Positions 8,534-17,791 are shown, counted from the stretch's first letter. The stretch is DNA of 64,000 bases from Mangrovimonas sp. ST2L15 (GCF_001280515.1 NZ_LBIQ01000030.1:1240001-1304000); one strand, 5' to 3'. Notes: generated from the letters alone by a model not told the origin. Program-made: numbers and translations.

Positions 8534-8947
8534 TTATTTCTTAAAAAACGAAAATAATCCCCTTTTTTTTGGAGGCTTTATAGGTTCATTGTTTGGGTCA
8601 GATAGCATTTGATAAATTTCTCCCCAACCTATAAAGCCTCCAATATTTCTATCGTCTATGAATAAATCAGCGTGGATTTTCCTACTCTTTGTATAGTCAA
8701 ATTGTTCTTCAGGAAAACTTTTGTTCACCGAATAGAAATGAATTCCATTTTCTTTACAAAACGTTACAGCTTCTTCTAGGCGAACATCACATCTGTAAGT
8801 CCAAAGGATTAGTCGGTGTCCATCTTCTTGAAGCTGTCTTAAGGTTTCAAATGCAAATAGTTTAGGTTTTCCAATTTTAGGATAAGCATCCTCTACAATG
8901 GTTCCATCAAAATCTACGGCAATGATTAACTTGTTTGTAAAATTCAT
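8534..8947 (-). CDS. Small HAD-superfamily hydrolase (BT0820-like)
   Basis: 137 residues, a minimal HAD fold with no cap. Motif I is IAVDFDGTIVEDAYP (nucleophile Asp near residue 12), motif II region LILWTYR, and the late acidic motif ADLFIDDRNIGG. The pattern matches the BT0820-like phosphatase group known structurally from Bacteroides. Likely a cytoplasmic small-molecule phosphatase; substrate unknown. The C-terminal tail ends in basic KKRGLFSFFKK, outside the fold. Monocistronic, convergent with the CoA-transferase gene. Confidence 0.85.
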   Translation of the reverse strand: MNFTNKLIIAVDFDGTIVEDAYPKIGKPKLFAFETLRQLQEDGHRLILWTYRCDVRLEEAVTFCKENGIHFYSVNKSFPEEQFDYTKSRKIHADLFIDDRNIGGFIGWGEIYQMLSDPNNEPIKPPKKRGLFSFFKK

Positions 8948-9024
8948 GTTTCGGTCTTGGTCGTAAAATTACAACTTTAAATAGTATTTTATTTTAGGGT
9001 TGATTTTTCCTTAGAATCAGGTAT

Positions 9025-10542
9025 TTAAACTAATGATTTTTGTGTCATAGCTTCTGGCTGTTCTACGCCCATCATGTGTAAAATAGTCGGAGCCATGTCT
9101 CCTAGAATACCATTCTTAATTTCTTTCAAGTCTTTGTCAATCAAAATAATTGGGACCGGATTGGTCGTGTGGGCTGTATTTGGTGTGCCATCAGGATTGA
9201 TCATGGTTTCACAATTCCCATGGTCTGCAATCAACAAAGTTGAATAATCATTTTCAAGAGCGGTTGTAACCACATCTTTTACGCAATCATCAACAGCTTC
9301 ACATGCTTTGATAGCAGCTTCCATGACGCCAGTGTGTCCTACCATGTCACCGTTGGCAAAATTGAGACATACAAAATCAATATCCCCTTTTTGTAAAACA
9401 GGTACTAAAGCATCTCTGAGTTCATAGGCACTCATTTCGGGTTTTAAATCATAAGTGGCCACTTTTGGTGAGTTTCTTAAAATTCTTTCTTCCCCTTCAA
9501 AAGGCTCTTCTTTTCCTCCAGAGAAGAAGAATGTAACGTGTGGATACTTTTCAGTTTCTGCAATACGCAATTGTTTTTTGTGATGTTTTTCCAAAACTTC
9601 CCCTAGAGTATCCTTTAAGTTGTCTTTGGTATATACCACATGTATGTTTTGGAAGGTGTCGTCATAAGTAGTCATGGTGACATAGTAAAGTGACAACTTG
9701 TGCATGTTTTGCTCATGGAAATCTGATTGTGATAGGGCTTCTGTTAATTGACGGCCTCTGTCAGTTCTGAAGTTGAAGAACAGCACCACATCCCCTTCTT
9801 GAATTTTAGTAACAGGTTCTTGGTTTTCATCAACCATGACGATAGGTTTGATAAACTCATCAGTAACGTCTTGATCATAACTTTCTTGGATAGAAGCCAA
9901 AGCATCTTGGGATTTGCTCCCTTCTCCATTAACCAGGGCGTCATAAGCTAATTTGACACGTTCCCAGCGTTTATCTCTATCCATGGCATAATAACGACCG
10001 GTGACGGTTGCTAATTTGGTATTCGTGTCTTTTACGTGATTCTCCAGACTTTCTATAAACCCATAGCCTGATTTTGGGTCTACGTCACGTCCATCTGTGA
10101 AAGCATGCACATAAGACGATGGTACACCATAGTCTTTGGCAGCGTCAATCAAACCAAATAAGTGTTTTATGTGCGAGTGAACCCCTCCATCGCTTACCAA
10201 TCCTAAAAAGTGAACTGGTTTGTTGTTTGATTTGGCATATTCAAAGGCATCTTTAATGACTTTTTCATCTTTTAAAGTGTCTTTTTCAACAGCCATATTA
10301 ATCTTTACCAAATCTTGATAAACAATACGGCCAGCACCCAAATTCATGTGTCCAACTTCACTGTTTCCCATCTGGCCTTCTGGCAAACCAACATTAAGTC
10401 CGTCGGTTCTCAAACTAGCATTGGGGTACTTGGTATATAGGGAATCTATAAAAGGAGTATTGGCATTGTCAATAGCTGAAACTTTTGGGTCTGGAGATTT
10501 TCCCCACCCGTCTAAAATCATTAAAATTACTTTCTTATTCAT
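9025..10542 (-). CDS. gpmI: 2,3-bisphosphoglycerate-independent phosphoglycerate mutase
   Basis: Interconverts 3- and 2-phosphoglycerate in glycolysis and gluconeogenesis using two Mn ions and a phosphoserine. 505 residues, full length. Metal site 1 and catalytic Ser: ILDGWG at residue 8 and MGNSEVGHMNLGAGR near 57-70. Insert domain: GLVSDGGVHSH, HAFTDGRDVDP and TVTGRYYAMDRDKRWER. Metal site residues also in FANGDMVGHTG and LIADHGNCETM, then TAHTTNPVP. Single gene; the upstream region has a TATCTTTA sequence, a near match to the -7 consensus. Confidence 0.97.
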   Translation of the reverse strand: MNKKVILMILDGWGKSPDPKVSAIDNANTPFIDSLYTKYPNASLRTDGLNVGLPEGQMGNSEVGHMNLGAGRIVYQDLVKINMAVEKDTLKDEKVIKDAFEYAKSNNKPVHFLGLVSDGGVHSHIKHLFGLIDAAKDYGVPSSYVHAFTDGRDVDPKSGYGFIESLENHVKDTNTKLATVTGRYYAMDRDKRWERVKLAYDALVNGEGSKSQDALASIQESYDQDVTDEFIKPIVMVDENQEPVTKIQEGDVVLFFNFRTDRGRQLTEALSQSDFHEQNMHKLSLYYVTMTTYDDTFQNIHVVYTKDNLKDTLGEVLEKHHKKQLRIAETEKYPHVTFFFSGGKEEPFEGEERILRNSPKVATYDLKPEMSAYELRDALVPVLQKGDIDFVCLNFANGDMVGHTGVMEAAIKACEAVDDCVKDVVTTALENDYSTLLIADHGNCETMINPDGTPNTAHTTNPVPIILIDKDLKEIKNGILGDMAPTILHMMGVEQPEAMTQKSLV

Positions 10543-10800
10543 GTTTACAAACTTTGGTACTGTAAAGATAATTCATATAAATGTCTTGAATAAATATGGG
10601 ACTTTAAAATAAATGACTTTATGGAATTTTTATGATTTCTGAAAGGAACTGGAACCCAAAAAAGAGAGATGTACAAAATTTAACAGATTTGTTCTCTGAT
10701 AGTTAATAAAATGTTATAAAAAATATTTTGTGTAACAATCTAAAAATTTAATCGTCTCTTTAATACAATCAAAAAAATCATTAATCAAAAATCTTTCATC

Positions 10801-11187
10801 ATGAAAAAAACAGCAGTCATTCTTGCAATCGCATTAGGCTTTTCTTTTAGTCTAGTAAATGCCAATCACAATCCAGTATCATCAACTGCATTGGAAACCT
10901 TAATCGGACCAAAAATTAGTCCTTTATGTATGTCAATAGTTAAGGGAGATACAGAAACAGTAAAAAAATTATTAGGACTAGGTGTTGATGTCAATGAAAA
11001 ATCAGCTGGAATGACTCCAGCAATCTATGCAGCCCGATACAATAGAGTAGAGATTTTAAACTACCTTATTGAAAGCGGTGCAAACTTAAAAGTAAAATGC
11101 GACAAAGGCTATACAGCCTTAGAACATGCAGAAATGTCTAATGCTACTGAGGCCAAAGCTGCCATTAAAAGCGCTTTGGATAAATAA
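10801..11187 (+). CDS. Exported ankyrin-repeat protein
   Basis: 128 residues. Cleavable signal peptide (KKTAVILAIALGFSFSLVNA, cut near residue 21). The mature part has about two and a half ankyrin repeats: CMSIVKGDTETVKKLLGLG, VNEKSAGMTPAIYAARYNR, VEILNYLIESG and KCDKGYTALEHAEMSNATEA. Ankyrin repeats bind proteins; the partner is unknown. The gene is preceded by a 258-bp AT-rich region in which I see no clear -7 consensus box, and it is followed by a strong hairpin terminator at 11219-11248. Small secreted ankyrin proteins of this size are common in flavobacteria. Confidence 0.8.
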   Translation: MKKTAVILAIALGFSFSLVNANHNPVSSTALETLIGPKISPLCMSIVKGDTETVKKLLGLGVDVNEKSAGMTPAIYAARYNRVEILNYLIESGANLKVKCDKGYTALEHAEMSNATEAKAAIKSALDK

Positions 11188-11218
11188 TCAATAGCATTTT
11201 TCATCGGTTGGTTAGTTG

Positions 11219-11248
11219 AAAAAGCCTCAGGTTACTGGGGCTTTTTCT
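11219..11248. terminator. Bidirectional intrinsic terminator
   Basis: Arms AAAAAGCCTCAG (11219-11230) and CTGGGGCTTTTT (11235-11246) around GTTA, with T runs in both directions. It serves the ankyrin gene and overlaps the stop codon and last three codons of the convergent GNAT gene. Confidence 0.8.
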
Positions 11249-12194
11249 TTAAATGTTTAAGCGATTTGAACATTGAGAAATGGGTTCCTATTTGAGGTAT
11301 TTCAAAAGGTTCACCAAAGATTTCAAAACCGTTTCTTAAATAAAAATTAAGTGCTTTTTCTCTGGCATTACACCAAACCAATCCTATTTTCTTCTCCATG
11401 AGAATTTTATTTCCAGCATCAATCAATAGACTGCCATAGTTTTTGCCTTGTGCCGATGATAGAACTGCCATCCCTCTTAGTTGAAATTGATTGGGATTAG
11501 CCAAGTCTGGATGATGATTTTTTATAAATGTAACCACTCCCACTAATTCGTTTAAGAAATAAAGTCCCAAATGAAATGTGTCAGGATCATCATCGCCATT
11601 AAAAACGCAATCTTCTTTGGGTCTGCCTTCCCGCAAGACAGGATGTCTAACTTCATGAGTTTCCAAGGGTGAGATTATTTTCACCTTTAAATCAGGGTTA
11701 TTCAATTTATAAAGTTTGGCGGGCATGCCATCATAAAAGCCATCGCCGATCCAACTTAAACCAGATTTTATAATGACGTTATGAGAAGCCAAATTGTCTT
11801 TATGGGCATGGGCGAAAATAGTCGCCAATTTCAGTGTTTTGAAACCATAGGTAATGGATGCTTTGCAACTTTCTGTGGCATAACCATGCCCCCAATACTT
11901 TTTGTAGAAACGATATCCAACTTCAATCAAATGTTCTTTTGGATGAAATTTCAAACCGCACCAGCCTAAGAAAGCATTATCTTCCTTTCTGATAACGGCC
12001 CATCTGCCCATATTGTATGTTTTATATTGGTCGTAGGCTTCAATAAATTTTTGAGCTTCTTGAAGTGAGGGGAATGAGGAGTCGCCTGTAAATTGAATCA
12101 CTTCAGGATCCTTGTTCATCTCAAAAAAATGAATAGCATCCGAAGCATTAAACTCTCTTAAATACAAACGATTTGTTTCAGCAATTAAAGTCAT
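11232..12194 (-). CDS. Double-domain GNAT N-acetyltransferase
   Basis: 320 residues made of two GNAT folds. The first (residues ~1-165) resembles the RimJ/RimL type: NRLYLREFNASDAIHFFEMN, WAVIRKEDNAFLGWCGL, EVGYRFYKKYWGHGYATES (acetyl-CoA loop) and IKSGLSWIG. The second (residues ~170-310) has FLNELVGVVTFI, QLRGMAVLSSAQGKNYGSLL (acetyl-CoA loop RGMA..QGKNYGS) and NFYLRNGFEIFGEPF. Both loops look intact, so both domains may bind acetyl-CoA. Substrates unknown; a fusion of a protein/small-molecule acetyltransferase pair is likely. Confidence 0.85.
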   Translation of the reverse strand: MTLIAETNRLYLREFNASDAIHFFEMNKDPEVIQFTGDSSFPSLQEAQKFIEAYDQYKTYNMGRWAVIRKEDNAFLGWCGLKFHPKEHLIEVGYRFYKKYWGHGYATESCKASITYGFKTLKLATIFAHAHKDNLASHNVIIKSGLSWIGDGFYDGMPAKLYKLNNPDLKVKIISPLETHEVRHPVLREGRPKEDCVFNGDDDPDTFHLGLYFLNELVGVVTFIKNHHPDLANPNQFQLRGMAVLSSAQGKNYGSLLIDAGNKILMEKKIGLVWCNAREKALNFYLRNGFEIFGEPFEIPQIGTHFSMFKSLKHLKKKPQ

Positions 12195-12285
12195 TGAGTT
12201 TCAATTGGTATGCTTAAAAGCAGGTTGTTTTTTGTAATTTATGAATTTAAGAACACGATTAATTTTCCAAAAAAAAGAAGAAAAA

Positions 12286-12318
12286 TTTGTTTGGAAATAA
12301 AAGTAAGTAATATATTTG
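12286..12318 (+). promoter_or_regulatory. Promoter of tRNA-Gly
   Basis: TTTG occurs at 12286-12289 and again at 12290-12293, followed by a perfect -7 box TATATTTG at 12311-12318. The tRNA begins at 12330, so the transcript has a leader of about 5-7 nt. A clear example of the Bacteroidota housekeeping promoter. Confidence 0.7.
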
Positions 12319-12329
12319 CAACTGCAATC

Positions 12330-12402
12330 GCGGGAGTAGCTCAGTTGGTAGAGCGTCAGCCTTCCAAGCTGAATGTCGCCGGTTCGAACCCGGTCTCCCG
12401 CT
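12330..12402 (+). tRNA. tRNA-Gly (anticodon UCC)
   Basis: 73 nt cloverleaf. Acceptor arms GCGGGAG (12330-12336) and CTCCCGC (12395-12401) pair fully, with discriminator T at 12402. D arm AGCTCAGTTGGTAGAGC, anticodon stem TCAGC/GCTGA with loop CTTCCAA giving anticodon TCC, and T arm with GGTTCGAACCC. CCA is not encoded. Reads GGA and, by wobble, GGG codons. A terminator follows at once. Confidence 0.98.
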
Positions 12403-12403
12403 C

Positions 12404-12435
12404 AAAAAAAGTCTCACATTTGTGAGACTTTTTTT
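12404..12435. terminator. Bidirectional terminator of tRNA-Gly and pepE
   Basis: Arms AAGTCTCACA (12409-12418) and TGTGAGACTT (12421-12430), loop TT, with an A run on the left and T run on the right. It ends the tRNA transcript on the plus strand and pepE on the minus strand. Confidence 0.85.
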
Positions 12436-12437
12436 AT

Positions 12438-13145
12438 TTATTTCAGGTTGTTTAATGATGATCCCGTTTCTATTTCATAAGGGGTTTTCCCACATTCAAA
12501 TACCCTGCCTGTTAATTCACCTTTTAAGGTAATATTCTCGTTTTCGATGTGTAGCCAACTGCCTTCCCTTAAACCAACCACCGGCTGCGTATTAAATTGA
12601 TGGAATTCTTTGATTCTGGTTTCTCGAGTTTCGCCCATGTGATTATCTCCAGGTACGGGATCTAAGTAATGAGGGTTTAAGTTAAAAGGAACCATACCTA
12701 ACGTTTTAAAACTTGGCGGGTAAACAATTGGCATATCATTGGTGGTGTTCATGGTTAACCCACAAATGTTGCTTCCTGCGCTAGTTCCTAAATATTTTGT
12801 TCCATTGAAAAGGGCATCCCTTATGGGTTCGATTAACTGGTTTTTGTATAATTGGTTTGCCAAAACAAAGGTGTTTCCGCCTCCTGTAAAAATAGCCTCG
12901 GCATTTTTTACTGCTTCAATAGGGTTATTATACGTGTGGATCCCCGTTATGTTTTTACCAATTTTTGAAAAGCCCTTTTGTGCAATTTCAGTATATGCAT
13001 CATGACTGATGCCTCCCGGTCTGGCATAAGGTATAAACAAGATGTTCGTTATATTTTTAAAGAACACTTCAAGTTCTGGATGCAGGTATTCCAAATAGCC
13101 ACTCCCATGAATGGTTGAAGTGCTAGCCATTATAATTTGTTTCAT
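12438..13145 (-). CDS. pepE: Dipeptidase E (peptidase family S51)
   Basis: Cytoplasmic serine peptidase that splits dipeptides with N-terminal aspartate. 235 residues, family length. Nucleophile elbow LGTSAGSNICG near residue 120, preceded by AIFTGGGNTFVLANQL; the acid is likely in TTNDMPIVYPPSF and the histidine in FNLNPHYLDP, as in Salmonella PepE. Monocistronic; the 5' region has a TACCTTTA near-consensus -7 box. The same fold includes cyanophycinase, but the small size and motifs fit PepE better. Confidence 0.93.
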   Translation of the reverse strand: MKQIIMASTSTIHGSGYLEYLHPELEVFFKNITNILFIPYARPGGISHDAYTEIAQKGFSKIGKNITGIHTYNNPIEAVKNAEAIFTGGGNTFVLANQLYKNQLIEPIRDALFNGTKYLGTSAGSNICGLTMNTTNDMPIVYPPSFKTLGMVPFNLNPHYLDPVPGDNHMGETRETRIKEFHQFNTQPVVGLREGSWLHIENENITLKGELTGRVFECGKTPYEIETGSSLNNLK

Positions 13146-13261
13146 TTCGTGTTGTTTTTTGTAAAGGTAGACAATATCAGGTTTAACAAAAGTTTATTAT
13201 CTTAATAGGATAATATTCATTTGAAAAATAGTTCCTTTAATAAAAACTTTAAAGCGATCTC

Positions 13262-14056
13262 ATGAAACAACTTTTACTTTTCACTTTTTTTTTAATCACT
13301 ATTTCAACTTTTTCACAAGGTGTCATTAGAAAGGAAATTACCGGCCAAGTGGTTTCCAATGAAAATGATGTAGAAGGTGTAACCATTTATAATAAATCTA
13401 CTTCCAAAGGAACTATAACAGATCAGTTTGGGGAGTTTACCTTGTTAATGGGAGAGGGTGATATAATAGAGATATCGGCACTTCAATATACTCCAGTATC
13501 CTTTCCTGTAGCCAAAGAGACTATGATTACAGGCGTTTTGAAAATTTGGCTAACTGAGCAGGTCAATAGTTTGAACGAGGTCTATGTCTTTTCTTCGGAA
13601 CTGACGGGTAATTTGGGTGTTGATGTAGATAGCGTTAAAGTGATGAAAATTGACCCCTTGGGGAATTTGACTTTAGGAGATGTGAGGAATATGAATTTCC
13701 CGACAGATCATTTAACCAAAGTAGATAATTTCATAACCAGGCAAGGTCAATTTTACAATGGCGTTGATTTTGCGGCCCTATTAAGTGTGTTTTTTAAGAA
13801 AAAATCCAAGCCACTTCCTAAACACCAAGAACTGAAGAGAGAAGATCAAATTGTTGATATTTCTGAAAAATATACCCATGCGTTTATAACCCAACAGTTT
13901 CATATTCCGGAGGATCAAATAGAAGCCTTTTATTCTTTCTGTTATGAAAAGGGATTTGATGCCGATTTGTTAAAGGATGAAAATGAGGTAGAGCTGATTG
14001 AGTATATGGTGAAAATGAGTGAAAAGTTCAGAGGTTTGGGTAATGGGGAAGATTGA
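13262..14056 (+). CDS. Exported CarboxypepD_reg-like protein (first of a tandem pair)
   Basis: 264 residues. Signal peptide (LLLFTFFLITISTFSQG, cut near residue 19), then a carboxypeptidase regulatory-like beta sandwich over residues ~24-110: ITGQVVSNENDVEGVTIYN, SKGTITDQFGEFTLLMGEGDIIEIS, ending in LNEVYV. This domain is the same as the N-terminal domain of SusC/TonB-dependent receptors, but no plug or barrel follows; residues 130-264 are charged and helical. Function unknown, periplasmic or at the outer membrane. Its 3' end overlaps the next gene, a paralogue. Confidence 0.8.
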   Translation: MKQLLLFTFFLITISTFSQGVIRKEITGQVVSNENDVEGVTIYNKSTSKGTITDQFGEFTLLMGEGDIIEISALQYTPVSFPVAKETMITGVLKIWLTEQVNSLNEVYVFSSELTGNLGVDVDSVKVMKIDPLGNLTLGDVRNMNFPTDHLTKVDNFITRQGQFYNGVDFAALLSVFFKKKSKPLPKHQELKREDQIVDISEKYTHAFITQQFHIPEDQIEAFYSFCYEKGFDADLLKDENEVELIEYMVKMSEKFRGLGNGED

Positions 14057-14813
14057 TGTAATCTTTTTTGTTATCATTTTTCTATCTGCCAATGTTCTGT
14101 GCTCCCAAGAAGTGCTGTTATCAGGTAGGGTTACTTCAAATGAGGATGTAGAAAATATCCATGTAATTAATAAAACTTCAAGTAGGTTTACTATTACGAA
14201 TGAAAAAGGCGAATTCATAATTCCTGTAAAACTTCATGATACCATATTGTTTTCCTCCTTGTTGTATCATCCAAAGGAAATAGTAGTCTACCAGAAAATG
14301 ATAGAAGAAGGAATAGTAGAAGTCTCATTGACTGATACAACCTATGAATTAAATGAAGTGGTTTTAGGTAAGGTGCTTACGGGAGATTTAATGGATGATG
14401 TTTCGGCTGTAGAAGGTGAACCCATCACAGCAAGAAAATTAGGAATACCCAGTTATGAGGGACCACCACCAACCCAAAGTGAAAGACGGTTAAAAGAAGC
14501 AACTACTGGAGGAGGATTTGTTCCTTTGAACCCTATTCTTAATGCCATATCGGGACGAACAAAAATGCTCAGGAATAGAATTAAGTTGGAACGCCGAGAT
14601 GATCTAATGTATGAGATAAGAAGAAGTCTTGAAGATAAATTATTTGAAATGGAAGACTTACCAGAAGAAAGGCGTAATGAATTTTTCTACTTTTGTTCCG
14701 AAGACGATATCTTTATCCAACGATGTAAAGTGAGTGGTGATATTGAAATTTTAGAAATGCTATTGGTCAAGCTTCAAGAGTTTAAAAAGCAGTGGCAAAC
14801 TAAAACCGATTAG
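14043..14813 (+). CDS. Exported CarboxypepD_reg-like protein (second of a tandem pair)
   Basis: 256 residues from the ATG at 14043, which gives a proper signal peptide (GKIDVIFFVIIFLSANVLCS). An ATG at 14019 would put eight extra residues before it and is less likely. It overlaps the previous gene by 14 nt. The domain order repeats the first protein: VLLSGRVTSNEDVENIHVIN, SRFTITNEKGEFIIPV, YELNEVVLGK, then a variable charged half (GEPITARKLGIPSYEGPPP, FEMEDLPEERRNEFFYFCSED). Clearly a paralogue from tandem duplication, much diverged. Function unknown; coupled translation suggests they act together. Confidence 0.8.
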   Translation: MGKIDVIFFVIIFLSANVLCSQEVLLSGRVTSNEDVENIHVINKTSSRFTITNEKGEFIIPVKLHDTILFSSLLYHPKEIVVYQKMIEEGIVEVSLTDTTYELNEVVLGKVLTGDLMDDVSAVEGEPITARKLGIPSYEGPPPTQSERRLKEATTGGGFVPLNPILNAISGRTKMLRNRIKLERRDDLMYEIRRSLEDKLFEMEDLPEERRNEFFYFCSEDDIFIQRCKVSGDIEILEMLLVKLQEFKKQWQTKTD

Positions 14814-14849
14814 TTGGAACACTTTTTGTAAAGAAGTCAAAAAAATCAA

Positions 14850-15344
14850 ATGAAATACCTGTTAATTTTATTCGTAGTGCCACTTATGGCATTTTCCAGT
14901 TTGCATAAATATTATGTAAGCATTACCCAAGTGGAATATGTTCCTGAGAAAAAATCGTTGCAACTTATCTCACGAATTTTTATTGATGACCTAGAAGATG
15001 TCCTACAAGCTAGGTATGATGAAAATTTAGTAATGGCTTATAAAAATGAAGATAAGCAAGTAGATCTTTATGTTGAAAAATACATAAGGAGTAAATTTGG
15101 AATTAAAATTAACGGCCAGGAGGTATCCTTAAATTACATAGGGAAAGAATATGAAGATGATATTGCCATCGTTTATTTGGAAGTTGAAAATGTGAAGAAA
15201 ATTTCCTCTATTGAAATTACCAATTCCGTGCTCTATGATTTGTATGAAGAGCAACAAAATATCATTCGCACGAAAATTAACTCCAAGAATAAATCCTTTA
15301 TCCTCACTAGAGAAAATGATAAAGCAATGTTAAATTACGATTAA
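14850..15344 (+). CDS. DUF6702-like exported protein
   Basis: 164 residues with a signal peptide (KYLLILFVVPLMAFSSLHK). The mature part starts YYVSITQVEYVPEKKSLQL and has RIFIDDLEDVL, YVEKYIRSKFGIKINGQ, then IEITNSVLYDLYEEQQNII, which fits my memory of the DUF6702 family found beside M1 metallopeptidase genes in flavobacteria. Function unknown. It lies 36 nt after the CarboxypepD_reg pair and 73 nt before the peptidase and may belong to the same transcript. Confidence 0.75.
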   Translation: MKYLLILFVVPLMAFSSLHKYYVSITQVEYVPEKKSLQLISRIFIDDLEDVLQARYDENLVMAYKNEDKQVDLYVEKYIRSKFGIKINGQEVSLNYIGKEYEDDIAIVYLEVENVKKISSIEITNSVLYDLYEEQQNIIRTKINSKNKSFILTRENDKAMLNYD

Positions 15345-15417
15345 ATGTCTCATTTGCATTGATTTTTTGCTATTTTCCGCCGAATTTTTTACCACTAACA
15401 AACTTTTCAAAAGAATA

Positions 15418-17730
15418 ATGAAAATCTACAAGTATTTCTTTCTTTCGATGGCTTTTTTATCTGTTCAAGCTTTTGCACAAGAACAGGAACAAGAAAAGCC
15501 CGAAACAAAAACCGGTCATACCAATAACAATAAATTTAAGCAATTGTATGACGAATTTTCAACCCCAAATATGTTCAGGACGGCTTCTGGTGCTCCGGGT
15601 CCATCCTACTATCAGCAGCAGGCAGATTACAAAATGGACATAACCTTGGATGATGATAAGGCTACAATTTCTGGATTTGAGACGATTACTTATCACAATA
15701 ATTCTCCAGACGAGTTAACCTATCTATGGGTTCAATTGGATCAAAACATGAGAGCCAAAGATTCTAAAACGCCTTTAATTGAAGGAAGTGGTGTAGCACC
15801 TGCTCAACAACCTTCTGGTTTTGTTTCAACTTATATGAAAGAACCTTTTGATGGTGGTTTCAATATCATGGAAGTAAAAGAAGCGGGCGGAAAGGCGTTA
15901 CAACATACTATTAACAGAACCATGATGCGCGTTGAATTACCAAAGCCATTAAAATCTGGAGAGAAATTTTCATTTTCAATCAAGTGGTGGTATAACATCA
16001 ACAATCACGTAGATGGAAGAGGAAGATCTGGATATGAATATTTTGAAAAGGATGATAACCGAGCATATGTTATAGCTCAGTTTTACCCTAGAATGGCCGT
16101 TTATAATGATGTAGAAGGATGGCAAAATTCCCAATTCTGGGGACGTGATGAATTTGCGTTACCTTTTGGTGATTTTGAAGTGAACATCACCGTTCCAGCC
16201 GACCATATTTTGGATGGTACAGGAGAGTTGGTAAACCGTAAGGATGTTTTTACTAAAGAAATGATGAATCGTTATGAAAAGGCTAAAAAGTCTTATGACG
16301 AACCAGTGATTATAGTAACTCAAGCAGAAGCAGAAGCTGCTGAAAAGAATAAATCAACTAAGACTAAGACGTGGAAGCTTCATGCTAAGAATGTTCGTGA
16401 TTTTGCTTTTACAACATCCAGAAAATATATCTGGGATATGATGGCCGTTAATATCGGTGGAAAAGACATCATGGCAGTATCTTTATATCCTAAAGAAGGC
16501 AATCCGTTATGGGAAGATTGGTCAACCAAAGCGGTGGCTAGTACTTTGAAGTCTTACTCAAGAATGACATTTGATTATCCATACCATAAGGCTATTTCAG
16601 TTCATGCTAAGAACCAAGGAATGGAATATCCGATGATTTGTTGGAACTATGGTCGTCCTGATGAAAACGGAAATTATAGTGACCGAACCAAGTATGGAAT
16701 GATGAGTGTTATTATCCACGAAGTTGGACATAACTTCTTTCCGATGATTGTGAATAGTGATGAGCGTCAATGGACTTGGATGGATGAAGGCTTAAACACA
16801 TTTACCCAATATGTGGCGGAGCAGGATTTTGGTAAATGGTATCCTGATGCCTTATCAGAAGGAGATGAAACCTATCCGTCGAGAAGAGGGCCTGCGGCTA
16901 AAATAATCCCTTACATGGGAGGAAATCAAGATTTTATTGCGCCTATTATGACTAAAGGTTTAAATACCTATCAGTTTGGAAGCAATGCTTACAGCAAGCC
17001 AGCAACGGCTCTTAATATTTTAAGAACGACCATTATGGGGGAGGAATTGTTTGACTATTCCTATAGAACTTATGCGCAAAGATGGATGTTTAAGCACCCA
17101 ACGCCAGAAGATTTCTTTAGAACGATGGAAGATGCCTCTGCAGTTGACTTAGACTGGTTTTGGAGAGGTTGGTTCTACACTACAGATTGGGTTGACATAG
17201 GAGTGAAGGATGTTAAAAAATACTATGTGTCTTCTGAACCAAACAAATATGTTAAGGATATCGTGGCACAAAGAGGAATGAAAATGTCAGATTTACCTCC
17301 ATTAGTATACATGGTAGAAGAGGGAAGTGAAGATTATAAGGAAAGTTTAAAGAATGGTTCTGCAGTTGAAAATTCATCTACATTAAAAGAATACCTTATG
17401 GACAATTTCACTGCGGATGAAAGAAAGAATATTAAAGAACCAAAATATTTCTATTCTATTACATTTGAAAAACCAGGAGGTTTGGTAATGCCTATTATTG
17501 TAGAGTATACCTATAGCGATGGAACTTCTAAAACAGAAACATATCCAGCGCAAATATGGAGATACAATGATAAAGAAGTTAGCAAATCTGTGGCTTCTGA
17601 TAAGGAAATCGTAAAGATTACAGTTGATCCTAACCTGGAAACTGCAGATATAGACACATCAAATAACAGTTGGCCAAAAGAAGTTCAACAAAGTGATTTT
17701 GATAAATTTAAAAATCAGGTAAGAGATTAA
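15418..17730 (+). CDS. Secreted M1 family metallopeptidase
   Basis: 770 residues from the ATG at 15418, which opens a good signal peptide (KIYKYFFLSMAFLSVQAFA, cut near 21); an upstream in-frame ATG at 15367 would bury it. Zinc site HEVGHNFF near residue 435, followed exactly 18 residues later by the Glu of WMDEGLNTF, the M1 HExxH-x18-E pattern. The substrate-binding motif that is GxMEN in aminopeptidase N is QGMEYPM here, so strict exopeptidase action is not certain. N-terminal M1 beta domain (MDITLDDDKATISGFETITYHNN). Probably a periplasmic peptidase for peptide uptake. No T9SS sorting domain. A terminator follows. Confidence 0.92.
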   Translation: MKIYKYFFLSMAFLSVQAFAQEQEQEKPETKTGHTNNNKFKQLYDEFSTPNMFRTASGAPGPSYYQQQADYKMDITLDDDKATISGFETITYHNNSPDELTYLWVQLDQNMRAKDSKTPLIEGSGVAPAQQPSGFVSTYMKEPFDGGFNIMEVKEAGGKALQHTINRTMMRVELPKPLKSGEKFSFSIKWWYNINNHVDGRGRSGYEYFEKDDNRAYVIAQFYPRMAVYNDVEGWQNSQFWGRDEFALPFGDFEVNITVPADHILDGTGELVNRKDVFTKEMMNRYEKAKKSYDEPVIIVTQAEAEAAEKNKSTKTKTWKLHAKNVRDFAFTTSRKYIWDMMAVNIGGKDIMAVSLYPKEGNPLWEDWSTKAVASTLKSYSRMTFDYPYHKAISVHAKNQGMEYPMICWNYGRPDENGNYSDRTKYGMMSVIIHEVGHNFFPMIVNSDERQWTWMDEGLNTFTQYVAEQDFGKWYPDALSEGDETYPSRRGPAAKIIPYMGGNQDFIAPIMTKGLNTYQFGSNAYSKPATALNILRTTIMGEELFDYSYRTYAQRWMFKHPTPEDFFRTMEDASAVDLDWFWRGWFYTTDWVDIGVKDVKKYYVSSEPNKYVKDIVAQRGMKMSDLPPLVYMVEEGSEDYKESLKNGSAVENSSTLKEYLMDNFTADERKNIKEPKYFYSITFEKPGGLVMPIIVEYTYSDGTSKTETYPAQIWRYNDKEVSKSVASDKEIVKITVDPNLETADIDTSNNSWPKEVQQSDFDKFKNQVRD

Positions 17731-17740
17731 AAATTAACAA

Positions 17741-17768
17741 AAGGCCAGTTGAATTAACTGGCCTTTTT
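17741..17768 (+). terminator. Intrinsic terminator of the M1 peptidase gene
   Basis: Arms AAGGCCAGTT and AACTGGCCTT with loop GAATT, followed by a T run. It lies only 24 nt before the next -7 box. Confidence 0.85.
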
Positions 17769-17791
17769 AATTTTCATATAATTCATCTTAG

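Noticed and set aside
12210-12425. Open frame of 71 codons across the tRNA-Gly gene
   Set aside because: It runs through the tRNA and its terminator; the peptide ends in the translated tRNA and hairpin. An accidental frame.
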